Notes: generated by a model not told the origin, from the sequence alone. A stretch of 64,000 bases of DNA from Devosia sp. (GCA_017794705.1 CP051235.1:1737010-1801009); one strand, 5' to 3'. Positions 25,652 through 34,716 are shown, counted from the stretch's first letter. Made by a program: numbers and translations.

Positions 25652-26355
25652 TTCATATCGCTTGGGACAAGCGAAAAGCGCTCCTCGATCAGCGATGCAA
25701 CACGATCCTGCAGTGTCCAAAGATAGGCGTCATGGATTCCGACTGACTCCAGTGCCCTGGTCGTCTGAAGGAGGTAGTCGGCTCCGCTGCCCCAGTGCCC
25801 GCATGCTTGCGATAGGCAGACGGCGACTTCCTCAAGTTCCAGGCGGCCAGCATAGTTCGGACTGTCGGGATTGGCAGTGAATGCTATGACCTTTCGCACT
25901 GCGCCATCAGCGGAAACATCGATCCAGCGGGGATAGTTGCTTGGTGGTCGCACCGTCATCTCACGCCGCCACAGATCTGAAAGCACTGCCCATTCTGCTT
26001 CAGATGAAATCAGTTGCACTACCCCTTCACAGCTTCCGCCGCGATCGATCTGCATCATTAATCCCGGATAGTCCGGCGTGCCCCTGAATCTCTTTTGGCG
26101 AAGCGTAAAGGCTCTTTCCCATCCCATTGCAGTGGCCCGATAGGTGCTCGCGGGCGGAAATGCCGGCTTCCATATCAGTGAGCCATAGGCAAACACGCCA
26201 AGCGGGGCATCTGGCCTGCCGAGCAGGAAATCCTGCAGGTGTTCGTCATATTGGTCTTCGGAGAAATGGTCCTGGCCAGGCCAAGCGCCCGAATCCGCAA
26301 CCGCTCGGTGTACAAGCCGTATGTGTTCGTCCGAAAGTCGAAGCGTGGGTGACAC
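25648..26355 (-). CDS. ChaC-like gamma-glutamylcyclotransferase (first of pair)
   Basis: This 235-aa paralogue of its downstream neighbour has LGVFAYGSLIWKPAF, RGTPDYPGLMMQIDRGGSC and the catalytic-region LWRREMTVRPPSNYPRW, as in proteobacterial ChaC. It starts with GTG at 26355. Both copies keep the substrate loop and the Glu, so both should be active. Together with the permease and regulator to the left, the block suggests glutathione or gamma-glutamyl peptide turnover, which is inference from context. Confidence 0.85.
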   Translation of the reverse strand: MSPTLRLSDEHIRLVHRAVADSGAWPGQDHFSEDQYDEHLQDFLLGRPDAPLGVFAYGSLIWKPAFPPASTYRATAMGWERAFTLRQKRFRGTPDYPGLMMQIDRGGSCEGVVQLISSEAEWAVLSDLWRREMTVRPPSNYPRWIDVSADGAVRKVIAFTANPDSPNYAGRLELEEVAVCLSQACGHWGSGADYLLQTTRALESVGIHDAYLWTLQDRVASLIEERFSLVPSDMK

Positions 26356-26556
26356 GATTCACAGACCTGCGAATGGCATCGGTCAATCGCGATGCACGGG
26401 ATAGGGCCAATTTGAGCGACTGCACGGCGGGCCGACGAACCGCCTTCAAGGGATAGTATTGCTGCTTTTGCCGACTGTCATTCCGAATTTCTCGATGAAC
26501 GTTGCAAAACTGCTCACAACCAAAACCACGCCGCGCCCGAATATCGAGTCAGTCGC

Positions 26557-27381
26557 TCAAGTGACGGACGGTCTTGTCAGGGTCTTCGGTCCGAAGCCCA
26601 AGACCACAATGACTACAGTTGCCGTCAGCAGCACCATGAACGTCAGGCCGCCGGTGTCAGTCAAAAGGCCCGTGAAAAGATAGTTCGACCAGTTCCATGA
26701 AGTGTGGATCAGCATGGCGGCAAACAGGCTGCGGCGGGTGTTGTTGTACACCCAGGTGAACAACACCGAGAGCAGGATGGCCGAGATCAAAAGTCCCCAG
26801 AACGGGCGATTGTAGTAGATGTCCTCACGCGTCATGAAGAAGAGCGGGAGGTGCCACAATCCCCAAGCTGCACCGGTCACAAGGCTCGCAAACAAGGCAT
26901 TCATGCGAGTTTGCAGCGCCGATGTGGCTGTGCCGCGCCACCCCGCCTCTTCCTGAAGTGGTCCGGCAAGGAAGAAGATGAAGATAAAGGCAATAGGAAT
27001 GCTTATGGGCTCTGCGAGTGCTGGCGAAGCCGGGACCTCCTCGCCTGTCAGTAGCGCAGCCAGTTGCGCAAGGCCGACTATTGCCGGCAGAAGCGCGACT
27101 GCAACCAGATACCACCAGCTCGAGAAACGCACCCTGACCATGCTGGCCAGCAGGTCCTTGAGCCCCTGATATCCGTTCTGAAGCAGCGCCACAACGATAG
27201 CGCCAATCAATGGGCCCCACGCTGCGGGTTGGCCCTCAGCGTGCAAAGTGACGAGAGCGGCAGGTATCTCGATCAGACCAGCCTGTCTGAGTGCTTCGGG
27301 CACCCAAAACAGCCACGCCCAACCAAATGCAATGGCAAAGAAGAGTAGCAGGTGTCCCCCGCCAGACGTTTCCGACTTCAT
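26557..27381 (-). CDS. CPBP/CAAX-type intramembrane metalloprotease
   Basis: This is a 274-aa membrane protein with about seven hydrophobic helices and the CPBP motifs: PLQEEAGWRGTAT (EExxxR, motif 1) and AAWGLWHLPLFF (FxxxH-type, motif 2) about 35 residues later, then a third region near ILLSVLFTWVYNNTRRS. These Abi/CAAX proteases cut substrates within the membrane, or process bacteriocin-like peptides. The ATG at 27381 has GGGAGGG upstream. Its role is unknown here. A link to maturation of a peptide made by the operon at 27725-33869 is possible but unsupported, as it is separated by about 340 bp. Confidence 0.85.
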   Translation of the reverse strand: MKSETSGGGHLLLFFAIAFGWAWLFWVPEALRQAGLIEIPAALVTLHAEGQPAAWGPLIGAIVVALLQNGYQGLKDLLASMVRVRFSSWWYLVAVALLPAIVGLAQLAALLTGEEVPASPALAEPISIPIAFIFIFFLAGPLQEEAGWRGTATSALQTRMNALFASLVTGAAWGLWHLPLFFMTREDIYYNRPFWGLLISAILLSVLFTWVYNNTRRSLFAAMLIHTSWNWSNYLFTGLLTDTGGLTFMVLLTATVVIVVLGFGPKTLTRPSVT

Positions 27382-27724
27382 CTTCGAATCCCTCCCCCGA
27401 AAGACCAACCGACGAACCGACAGGAAAGACTACCATGATTTTCGGCGAGCGCTAACCAAGGCTGTTCGGGATATCCCACAACACCGCGGTTTCCTTCAAT
27501 GCAGTGCCGAACGACCTTCGGAGGGGTCCAATGAGGAATCCGCCTTCTGCTCTGCAATAGTAACTGCGACTTGGCATGCACCGCTGAGTGGCTATTGAGC
27601 GTTTGAGCGATTTCCGCTGTGTCGGACCAAGACATTCTCATGAGCAGCTTCTACTTCACTGACGAGCACCCATTTGACTTGCGGCCCTTTGGCATTACAG
27701 CAAATTGCGCAGGTATCGGGCCGT
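27382..27724. other. Intergenic region, no supported gene
   Basis: This 343-bp stretch lies between the CPBP protease start and the end of the glycosyltransferase/PqqD operon. A short plus-strand frame exists (from 27619) but it runs across the end of the operon and has no recognisable features. No hairpin with a T-run was found. It probably holds the protease promoter. Confidence 0.4.
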
Positions 27725-28492
27725 TCATCCTAGCACCGCCGCGGCAGTGCGTCGGAAGTATGGAGGGACCAAGCGGCGGATCAGGTCGAGTGTGGACGAT
27801 CCGTCGTGCCGCAAATGCCAAATGTCGAAGAGAACCTGGTCGCGACGCCCAAGTAGACTGACAAGTCTCGAGCGCATAAAGCGCGCATGAGCATCGGCAC
27901 TCATCCGTCCGATTCCGCCGACGCCCGTTTCCGAATGCGGTGGATCTTCCAAGGACAACAACCGGATCCCAAGTGTGGACGCGGATGAGGTGAGAAATGC
28001 TAGGCGCGCGCGCCGCCCCCAAGCCCGACGGGGCGGAAATGCAGGCGTGAATCCAACCGCTTTCAAACTCTGGAGGATTCGTTCCAGTTGTCGATCGTTC
28101 ACGGCAAACTCGAGAGCTTCCATCTGGCTTTGCATGCCGTCGGCAAGCACCAGGCGTTCGTGGGTTTCGCCAACCGCGATAAACTCGAAATCGGACAGTG
28201 GCGGCACCTGAAACAGCGTATTCAAGCTTCGCTCTGCATAATGCGCCCGCAGTCTTGCCTGTCGGGCGACATTGGCAAAAACGCCGCCCTTTGGTGACCC
28301 CGAAAGCAGATCAGGAAACCGGTCCACCGAGGTGCCAATCAGCTTGTGCTCTGCAAACTTGAGACTTTCCGGATCGCAAATAGACAACCAGTCCCGAAGC
28401 GCATGGCGCGCCAGTCGATTGTCTCGATGCAGAGCGGCAACATAAGCGGCTTGCCCCGCAAGGAGCGTGTGGGGATAGAGAAAAGCTCTCAC
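27725..28492 (-). CDS. Unknown 255-aa protein, last gene of the PqqD/HprK operon
   Basis: I do not recognise a named family. The protein has no signal peptide. A GETHERLVLADGMQSQMEALEF stretch and the later ERILQSLKAVGFTPAFPP recall the acidic-helix/loop part of nucleotidyltransferase-like proteins such as the one at 31537, but the similarity is weak. The C-terminus is basic (RRLVPPYFRRTAAAVLG). It starts at a GTG that overlaps the GT2 stop (GTGA), so it is clearly part of the operon. It may be a glycan-related enzyme or a diverged nucleotidyltransferase. Confidence 0.5.
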   Translation of the reverse strand: MRAFLYPHTLLAGQAAYVAALHRDNRLARHALRDWLSICDPESLKFAEHKLIGTSVDRFPDLLSGSPKGGVFANVARQARLRAHYAERSLNTLFQVPPLSDFEFIAVGETHERLVLADGMQSQMEALEFAVNDRQLERILQSLKAVGFTPAFPPRRAWGRRARLAFLTSSASTLGIRLLSLEDPPHSETGVGGIGRMSADAHARFMRSRLVSLLGRRDQVLFDIWHLRHDGSSTLDLIRRLVPPYFRRTAAAVLG

Positions 28493-29163
28493 TTGCCCTG
28501 CTGCTTTTTCCGCTGGAGCGCGCGTATGGCCGCATGCAGGTAATCCTTCTCCCGTTCCCGTCCAGCTTGGAACGACAGGCTGTGCGGATGGATGCGCCGA
28601 TCAGCCAGAACCTCGTCGAGAACGTGAAACCCTACACCGACGTCCCTGGCTCGGGCGAACCAGTCGACCATATCACCGTAGCCGTTGCCCAGGTTTTCAA
28701 CAGGACCGACTCGACGAAAGGCCTGGGTTCGGATGACCAGTGTCGAACGATGCCAGCCCGACTTTTCGGCATCGCTGGACTTCAAGTGCGTGTCGCCAAA
28801 CGGCTCCATTCTCGCGACAATCGCCTCAACCTGACCGGCGTTTTCGGCAAGGTATGAAAGTTGCCTTTCCATCTTGTTGGGGCGCCACAGGTCATCGGCA
28901 TCAAGCATTGCAACGATCAGTGAATTGACATGCTCGACCCCGGTCGTTGTCGCTGGCCCGGCCCCGCGGTTTGGCGTGTTCAGCAGTCGAACCGGTGCGT
29001 CTATGCTCCGAACCACCGCTGAGGTGCCGTCTGTCGAACCGTCGTCGACGACAATGACGAGTTCGGGCGGCACGGATTGGGCAAACACCGACTCGATGCT
29101 GGAGCCGATGAACTTTTCTGCATTGTGGGCCGGAATAACCACGGAGTAGGCAACGTCAGTCAT
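28489..29163 (-). CDS. GT2 glycosyltransferase
   Basis: The 224-aa protein is a compact GT-A glycosyltransferase: YSVVIPAHNAEKFIGSSIES, then VIVVDDGSTDGT and AMLDADDLWRP (the DxD-like metal motif). GYGDMVDWFARARD replaces the common ED-W catalytic region. The ATG at 29163 overlaps the upstream GT2 gene by 8 bases. The frame extends to 29454 within that gene, but the upstream part is not GT-like. It is shorter than most GT2 enzymes and has no TM domain. It probably adds one sugar to the product of this operon. Confidence 0.83.
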   Translation of the reverse strand: MTDVAYSVVIPAHNAEKFIGSSIESVFAQSVPPELVIVVDDGSTDGTSAVVRSIDAPVRLLNTPNRGAGPATTTGVEHVNSLIVAMLDADDLWRPNKMERQLSYLAENAGQVEAIVARMEPFGDTHLKSSDAEKSGWHRSTLVIRTQAFRRVGPVENLGNGYGDMVDWFARARDVGVGFHVLDEVLADRRIHPHSLSFQAGREREKDYLHAAIRALQRKKQQGK

Positions 29164-29920
29164 GTATCTCGGCAATCCTTGCCATAATTTCCGGATCAAT
29201 TTTCGAGACCAGGCCGCGCACATCCTGCAGGTTAGGGTTTGCAGCGAGGCGTCTGGAGTGCAGCAGCAAGGCGTGCATGGTACCACGGCGCGTCTGCAGG
29301 GCGTTGTTGGTCGCATTCGCGCCATGCCGGCGATAGTGGAAAATGGTGTCATCGACGAGCAAACGTCCACGACAGAGTTCCGCGATGCGGAGCAGATAGT
29401 CGAGGTCTTCGCCATGCGATAGCGAGGTGTTGAACATGCCAGCCCTTGAAACAACTTGTCGGCGGAACATGCTGGCAGACAGGGTCACGCCATGCAGCGA
29501 TGGCCATTCGTCACCGATAGGATCTCCTGTCTCAAGGACACTCGAGGGTACTACCTGCATCTTGCCATGAGCCATGTCGAGTTCAGGATTGTCGCGTAGC
29601 AACGACCACAGCTTTCCCAGCCCTCCATCCACGTAAACGTCATCGGCATCAAAGAAAGCCACAAATTGCGAACCCGGGCTGATGTTGGCAAGCAAGGTGT
29701 TTCTCGCCGCACTGACACCCTGGTTGCGGGAATGTGTGAACACGCGCAGTCCGGGGGTCTGCGACCCTATTTCTTCGAGAACGCCCGCCGTTCCATCGCT
29801 GGAACAGTCGTCGCAAACCAGTATCTCGACCTCGGTCTGATGAATCTGCTGGCTTGCTGAAGCCACTGCTGGAGCAATGTATTTTTCCGCGTTGAAAGCT
29901 GGAATCAGTATGCTGATCAT
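29156..29920 (-). CDS. GT2 glycosyltransferase
   Basis: This is a 254-aa GT2 enzyme: ISILIPAFNAEKYIAPAVAS, LVCDDCSSDGT, AFFDADDVYVDGGL (metal motif) and the acceptor-side SHGEDLDYLLRIAE (ED motif). It overlaps the HprK-like gene by ATGA and the next GT2 gene by 8 bases. The two GT2 proteins are similar in size and order, so they could act in sequence on one acceptor. The donor sugars are unknown. Confidence 0.85.
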   Translation of the reverse strand: MISILIPAFNAEKYIAPAVASASQQIHQTEVEILVCDDCSSDGTAGVLEEIGSQTPGLRVFTHSRNQGVSAARNTLLANISPGSQFVAFFDADDVYVDGGLGKLWSLLRDNPELDMAHGKMQVVPSSVLETGDPIGDEWPSLHGVTLSASMFRRQVVSRAGMFNTSLSHGEDLDYLLRIAELCRGRLLVDDTIFHYRRHGANATNNALQTRRGTMHALLLHSRRLAANPNLQDVRGLVSKIDPEIMARIAEIHD

Positions 29921-30942
29921 AGTCGGTTTTCGAAAAAGTCTTTGAGCACAGCTGCAGTCTCTTGAGAGTCCTCAGAAAGGTTGAGCTGGAAACAGGGCAG
30001 TCTGCGGATCAGCGGTCCGCACTTGCGAAACAGTTCCGCATATCCCGATCCAAGCTGCTTCAAGGTAGAGAAAGTCAAAATCCTGAAAGCAAGCGATGAA
30101 TCAACGGGAGCCAGACTAGTGCGGTCAGCGCCGATTCTCGGCAGAAGGACTGCATTCACAGGAACATGCCTAGAGATTGAGGCTTCGAAATGATCTTCGG
30201 GTCGAAACACAACCTTTCCCTGCCAGTTGAGATCTGCCTGCACATCGAGTCCGATTCTCTTTAATCCCGAGGGTTCCTGTTTGACCGTAGAATACACCGC
30301 TTGTGCCCCTTGCGGCGAGAGCAGAACGTAGTCGTCTCCGGCCGACGACAGTCCATGTTTCAAGGCACCGAGGGTCGTGCCCGATTTTCCAGATCCGCCA
30401 GGTCCCACGAGCAAAGCTCCACGATTGCAGTGGGCAATCGATGCGGCGTGGACCATAGTCTGCCCATCGGATTCCGAGAGCCATTTGCAGAAATGAGCAA
30501 GCGGGGCGGTTTGTTCCCATTCTGCCTGATGATGCGGAGAAGGTAGTAGCCTGACGCCAAATCCTTCGCCTAAATGGAAGATATCCCAGCTGTTGCGGTC
30601 GATACTATAGGATACCCGCCAGCCTCTTCTCGCAAACTGTGCGTCAAGTTCAATGAGGTTCTCTGGGCGCTTAACCATTTCGGCAAACCCGTTTCGAATA
30701 TGCCAACCACTGTAGTCTGCGTAAATGCATCCCAGGGTGTGTGTCTCTCCAGCGCCGTCGGCGAAGCCAAAACACTTCTCGGCAGCCCTGCCTAAAAGCG
30801 GCAAGGACTCGGAAAAACTGAAGGACGATTGCCCCAACCGAAGCTGCAAGCTCCGGTTCCGGTCCAAATCGGCAAGTCTCGACCTACCGAAGGCAAATGC
30901 AGCCAGTACAAAATCTTCCAGCGCCGCGTTCAGCGTCGACAT
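29917..30942 (-). CDS. HprK-like kinase (peptide/scaffold kinase family)
   Basis: The C-terminal half of this 341-aa protein is an HPr kinase-like P-loop domain: MVHAASIAHCNRGALLVGPG followed by GSGKSGTTLG (Walker A near 188), then SSAGDDYVLL. The N-terminal half (1-150) is divergent. It is not a real HPr kinase, which would sit with PTS genes. Similar kinases occur next to PqqD proteins and nucleotidyltransferases in RiPP-like clusters and in lasso peptide loci, where they phosphorylate the peptide. It starts 17 bp after the PqqD-like gene, which supports a shared substrate. Confidence 0.78.
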   Translation of the reverse strand: MSTLNAALEDFVLAAFAFGRSRLADLDRNRSLQLRLGQSSFSFSESLPLLGRAAEKCFGFADGAGETHTLGCIYADYSGWHIRNGFAEMVKRPENLIELDAQFARRGWRVSYSIDRNSWDIFHLGEGFGVRLLPSPHHQAEWEQTAPLAHFCKWLSESDGQTMVHAASIAHCNRGALLVGPGGSGKSGTTLGALKHGLSSAGDDYVLLSPQGAQAVYSTVKQEPSGLKRIGLDVQADLNWQGKVVFRPEDHFEASISRHVPVNAVLLPRIGADRTSLAPVDSSLAFRILTFSTLKQLGSGYAELFRKCGPLIRRLPCFQLNLSEDSQETAAVLKDFFENRL

Positions 30943-30958
30943 GCCATGGAACTCCGGA

Positions 30959-31375
30959 CTAGCGCTTCAGCTTTCCCGTCTCAGGATCCACATCATGTAT
31001 GGGGTCAGCGGCAATTAATTCGGCGAGATCGCTGTGGCAGGTGATCTGAAAGTCGTCGCCAGCCGCGAGAATACTTTTGCATTGCCCTTTTGCGACCTCC
31101 TGTACCGCAACATTGACGCGACGGATCATGCCATGACCAAGCATCTCCATAACCGCCCTGTGCGCCTGATCCGCAGCACCCGGTTCCAGATCCTCCAACG
31201 CACGTTTCAGTGCCTCGAATGGAACGCCCTCCATTAAAGCTTCCAACAAAGGTGCGGCGCGCGCCCCCAAATCGAAATACTCCCCGCTGTCAAGATTCAG
31301 GACAACCAGGCCCTCTTGAAATCTCTCCGACACAACCTCCGGAGCGGCAAGCTCAAACCCTTCAACCGTCATCAA
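30959..31375 (-). CDS. PqqD-family peptide-binding protein with a C-terminal tail
   Basis: The 138-aa protein has a PqqD-like winged-helix core (about 8-85): EVVSERFQEGLVVLNLDSGE and YFDLGARAAPLLEALMEGVP, where the LD..G-YF-L pattern is typical. PqqD-family domains recognise leader peptides of ribosomal peptides. Residues 95-138 form an extra tail with two cysteines (C99, C113) that ends LIAADPIHDVDPETGKLKR. The tail is longer than in PqqD or lasso B1 proteins and could be a fused substrate peptide. No cyclase or radical SAM gene is nearby. Start: ATG at 31375, after a 160-bp gap to the nucleotidyltransferase gene. Confidence 0.75.
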   Translation of the reverse strand: MMTVEGFELAAPEVVSERFQEGLVVLNLDSGEYFDLGARAAPLLEALMEGVPFEALKRALEDLEPGAADQAHRAVMEMLGHGMIRRVNVAVQEVAKGQCKSILAAGDDFQITCHSDLAELIAADPIHDVDPETGKLKR

Positions 31376-31536
31376 TAGTTCAGTCCTTGTCCAAGTATTT
31401 GTTCACTTAGCAAACACGAGGGAGCTTCTTCCAGCCTGAGGTGAAAGTTTTTCAGCAGCGCAAATCGAACCTGACACCCAACATCATTCCGACGCAAAAC
31501 CGCCTCCAAGCCACCAGAAGCAGATTTCGCGACAAC

Positions 31537-32628
31537 TCAATTCCTGAACACCATCTTCAATTTTGTGCTGAAGCGCTGCCAGAATGCCGGGTCAACCAGT
31601 TTTTTCGTCTGTACGGAAAGAATCCCGCTTGTCCAGTATCGCGGTTGGAACAGTCGGGCCAGTCGCGCGAACAGAGCGACCGGCAACACGCCAGCTTCCC
31701 TTGCCCCCCGGATCCGGAACTCGGTTATCAGCATCCAGGCACCGGGACTTCGCAAAAGAGCCCGGTCATCTCCGTTGAAGCACCAGTCGGCGAAGGCGCG
31801 CCAAGAGGACCACAGACCCCCACCGCCTCTTTGCGACAACGACCGTTCTGCCTCTGCGCGCTGGCTTGCAGACAGCGAGTCGAACAGCAGTTCACACTCG
31901 ACCAGGGAACGCAGGAACAAGGCCCCGTGCATGGAGTCCCGATCATGCAACAGTGCATGCACGAGCAGCACATGCAGCTGATCAACCGGGCTCGGCACAA
32001 AGAGCGCCTTGGTCGATTGTACGCGCCGCGCATCCTCGGCAAACTTTGGCGAAATCAGATGTGTGTAGAGGCGCGACACCGGAGAAACATGCGCCTCCAG
32101 CGTGACGAGGTCGCGCTCACGCCATACTGGCGGCAAGTGGTTCTTGCCGGGTTCCAGTTCTAGACTTGAGGGCATACGCTCGCTGGAATCCTGGGGTTGA
32201 TATCCCAATGTGGCGAGTGCTTCGAAAGCCTTGGGATCATCTACCAAGAAATCGAGATCCGCCATGTCCCTCATGCCGATGTGCGGGTATATCGGCTCAA
32301 ACAGCTGCACTGCACCTTTCAGCAGCACTATCCTCGATCCGATAGAACCAAGCGCCTCGTCGAGCTGCACCAGTTGAGACTTCAGCCGCAAATTCCGAGA
32401 AAAAAAGAACTGTGGCGTCAGTCTTGATTCCAACTCGTCGGGTCCAGCATCCAAAGCCAGAAGCTGTTTCGCCAAGAGGGCCAGGACGCGATGAATCATT
32501 GCATCCTCCACAAACGATGCAATTGATTTGCCTCCATTGATTGCCTGCGCGACGCTGTCGGTGATGTCTTCACCTTTCGCCGCACACAGGCACAATCTCG
32601 CCATGTCCCGGTCAGTGAATTTTGTCAT
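31537..32628 (-). CDS. Nucleotidyltransferase-family protein (NTP_transf_5-like)
   Basis: This 363-aa protein shows the family pattern SRIVLLKGAVQLFEP followed by GMRDMADLDFLVDDPKAFEA, in which the D-x-D pair (DLD) is the metal site. A His-rich helical C-terminus includes VDQLHVLLVHALLHDRDSMH. These uncharacterised nucleotidyltransferases recur in PqqD/HprK/asparagine synthetase loci of Proteobacteria. The ATG at 32628 overlaps the upstream dehydrogenase stop (ATGA). The substrate is unknown; adenylylation of a peptide or sugar is the natural guess. Confidence 0.78.
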   Translation of the reverse strand: MTKFTDRDMARLCLCAAKGEDITDSVAQAINGGKSIASFVEDAMIHRVLALLAKQLLALDAGPDELESRLTPQFFFSRNLRLKSQLVQLDEALGSIGSRIVLLKGAVQLFEPIYPHIGMRDMADLDFLVDDPKAFEALATLGYQPQDSSERMPSSLELEPGKNHLPPVWRERDLVTLEAHVSPVSRLYTHLISPKFAEDARRVQSTKALFVPSPVDQLHVLLVHALLHDRDSMHGALFLRSLVECELLFDSLSASQRAEAERSLSQRGGGGLWSSWRAFADWCFNGDDRALLRSPGAWMLITEFRIRGAREAGVLPVALFARLARLFQPRYWTSGILSVQTKKLVDPAFWQRFSTKLKMVFRN

Positions 32629-33869
32629 TCACGGCCACAAGGAAAATCTCGATTGCAGGCGAGTGCGTGGATTTCAGTACGCAGAACTTGTGCGTCGTCC
32701 GGAACAAGGTAGAGTGTGTCGTCGTGAACAAAAACTTCGCGCAAGCGAATCCCGAGTTCAATCCTCTCAACTGACCAAATGCGTTCTTGGGCAAAGTCAC
32801 CCAGTACGATGAATATGCTTTGGCCCCGAAGTGCAGAAACGATCACGCAGTCCGCGGTGTCATACCGATTGGCGATTAGGCTCGGACACTCCGATATGTC
32901 GCTGGGTGCGATGGAGGGAACAAATGTCGCCATTGGATTGCTGAACGAGCTGTCTGGTGGCGCAAAAGAGTTAAGGTCACCCTGGTTGTACTGGCTTCCT
33001 GCGGAATATAGCGGCCAACCATAGTTGGCGTCTTCCTGGATCAAGTTGATCTCGTCGCCACCCATCGGCCCGTGCTCCACCTCAAGCACAAGTCCGTCAA
33101 TCATCGCGAAACCCTGAGGATTGCGCACTCCGGAACTGTATATGCGTCGGTTGGCCAGGGTCACGCCTTGACCGCTCCGAACAATGTCATACCTCAGAAC
33201 CTTGCCATAAGGGCTTTGCGGGTCTTGTGATGTGGTACCCTGCGCCGACCAGGCGACATCACTTCCCGTGCCCAGCGCCATAAGCAGGAAGTCATCCTGC
33301 ACAGCGTACCCGCCGCCCATGTTGTTCAGTCCGATATACCCTTGACTCGTGTCCATGCACGGGAACTCGTCCACAAATTCGAGCCGGTCGAGATCAATCA
33401 GGGCAGCAAAAATGCAGTTGTCGCGGGCGAGGCCGAACAAGCCTATCAATGCGCCGTCGATTTCCATCAGTTGCCGGATGCCCCCATGGGGATCGGCGGG
33501 TATCTTCATACCGCGGGATTCCAACAACGGCAGCAAGTCCCCGCCGGCAAAGCTGGTGTCGGTTTGCTCTACGACCAGGAAACCGCCGGTAGCGTCCGGG
33601 CCGATCACGCCCGCGACCTTCGTGGTCTCTGCGCCGGGGACCGGATGAAACACAAAAGCGAACTCGTTGGAGCGCACGGCTTCTGCGGGAATCCTTGGGG
33701 TGGCCTCAGCATCTCCGGAGATAACGGACAAGTCCTTGGCCAGCTGGCGTCCGAGCCGGCTGACGTAGTTTGGAAGGACGAACTCCGCCACGAGAAGCAG
33801 CACCACCAACATGGCCGCCAACACGACTAGAACAGCACCGAAAGCCTTATTCATCGAAATTTCTCGCAT
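32625..33869 (-). CDS. PQQ-dependent sugar dehydrogenase-like beta-propeller, membrane-anchored
   Basis: The 414-aa protein has an N-terminal TM anchor (AVLVVLAAMLVVLLLVAEFV), so the body is periplasmic. The propeller carries the glucose/sorbosone dehydrogenase signatures: SPYGKVLRYDIV, SGVRNPQGFAMIDG and EHGPMGGDEINLIQEDANYG. These residues normally hold PQQ and Ca2+. It is the first gene of the operon and couples to the nucleotidyltransferase by ATGA. No PQQ biosynthesis genes are in the window, so the cofactor would come from elsewhere. Two starts, 33869 and 33854, are possible; neither has a strong ribosome site. Confidence 0.75.
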   Translation of the reverse strand: MREISMNKAFGAVLVVLAAMLVVLLLVAEFVLPNYVSRLGRQLAKDLSVISGDAEATPRIPAEAVRSNEFAFVFHPVPGAETTKVAGVIGPDATGGFLVVEQTDTSFAGGDLLPLLESRGMKIPADPHGGIRQLMEIDGALIGLFGLARDNCIFAALIDLDRLEFVDEFPCMDTSQGYIGLNNMGGGYAVQDDFLLMALGTGSDVAWSAQGTTSQDPQSPYGKVLRYDIVRSGQGVTLANRRIYSSGVRNPQGFAMIDGLVLEVEHGPMGGDEINLIQEDANYGWPLYSAGSQYNQGDLNSFAPPDSSFSNPMATFVPSIAPSDISECPSLIANRYDTADCVIVSALRGQSIFIVLGDFAQERIWSVERIELGIRLREVFVHDDTLYLVPDDAQVLRTEIHALACNRDFPCGRE

Positions 33870-34185
33870 CAACTGCAGCGAAAGCCGCCCCCGCACGCGC
33901 CAATCCTGCGACCAGTAAAAAAGACCGACGAATACTATCCGGGCAGCTATGCAGACCCCCCCACACCTTGTCCAGTGCTATCAGAAATGTGCGGCCGACC
34001 TCACCTATTCGGCCCAGACTATGCGGTGCAAGTACCCGCCTTTGCGACCGGAGCAGAGCTGCGAGCATTTCTTCAATGTGAAACATTGCTTTTTCAATAA
34101 CAGCGGAGGTGTACTTAATTTGTTTGCGATCAGAATAGATCGCAATCCGAAGAAGTAGATCACAATCCAAATGAGGGAGGGATTG

Positions 34186-34716
34186 ATGTTTAAGAAACTT
34201 ATGTTGGTCCTTGGACTATTGGTATTTGCAGGAGTAGGCGCTGCTTCAGCGCAAGACGGCAAAGGGGATGTCCATTTCGGCTGGCTGTCGGTTGGCACAT
34301 CTCATGTGATCCGCGAGGGGCATATTTTCTTCGTCGGTGAGTTCAGTGGCATCAATTCGGACATGGGGGCGGGAGCGATGTTCGATCACGCGGCCACGAA
34401 GTGTCCGGCTTCGTTCGACGTAAACTTTCTTACTCAGCGTCTGACCGCAGATGGCCATTGCACGACAACGCTCACCACTGGCGATGCATACTACGTCCAG
34501 TGGCATTGCGAAGGCTCTCTAGAAGGTGGGACCGGTGCCGGACCCTATCCTCTGGGCCAGGGCGGCTGCGTCGGTGACCTGACCGTGACCGGCGCGACAG
34601 GTGCCCTTGAAGGAATGACCGGAGGCGGCACCTTTGTGGGGTACACGATCCTGTTCCATCCTGACGGAACGGGCTCAGGCTACTCCATCCTGAACTACGA
34701 CTTCGACATGCCCTGA
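34186..34716 (+). CDS. Secreted protein of unknown function
   Basis: This 176-aa protein has a Sec signal peptide (MFKKLMLVLGLLVFAGVGAA, cleavage after ASA). It is then rich in Gly and beta-type sequence: FFVGEFSGINSDMGAG, then HCTTTLTTGD and GGCVGDLTVTGATGALEGMT. The repeating T-G-G pattern recalls small beta-barrel secreted proteins of the allene-oxide-cyclase-like type, though I cannot assign a family. Cysteines around residue 70-85 and 100-125 could form disulfides. A GGAGGG site precedes the ATG at 34186. It is transcribed away from the PqqD operon and is followed by a terminator. Confidence 0.68.
   Translation: MFKKLMLVLGLLVFAGVGAASAQDGKGDVHFGWLSVGTSHVIREGHIFFVGEFSGINSDMGAGAMFDHAATKCPASFDVNFLTQRLTADGHCTTTLTTGDAYYVQWHCEGSLEGGTGAGPYPLGQGGCVGDLTVTGATGALEGMTGGGTFVGYTILFHPDGTGSGYSILNYDFDMP

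Noticed and set aside
27619..27861. Small plus-strand gene
   Set aside because: It overlaps the end of the operon on the other strand, has no ribosome site and no recognisable features.
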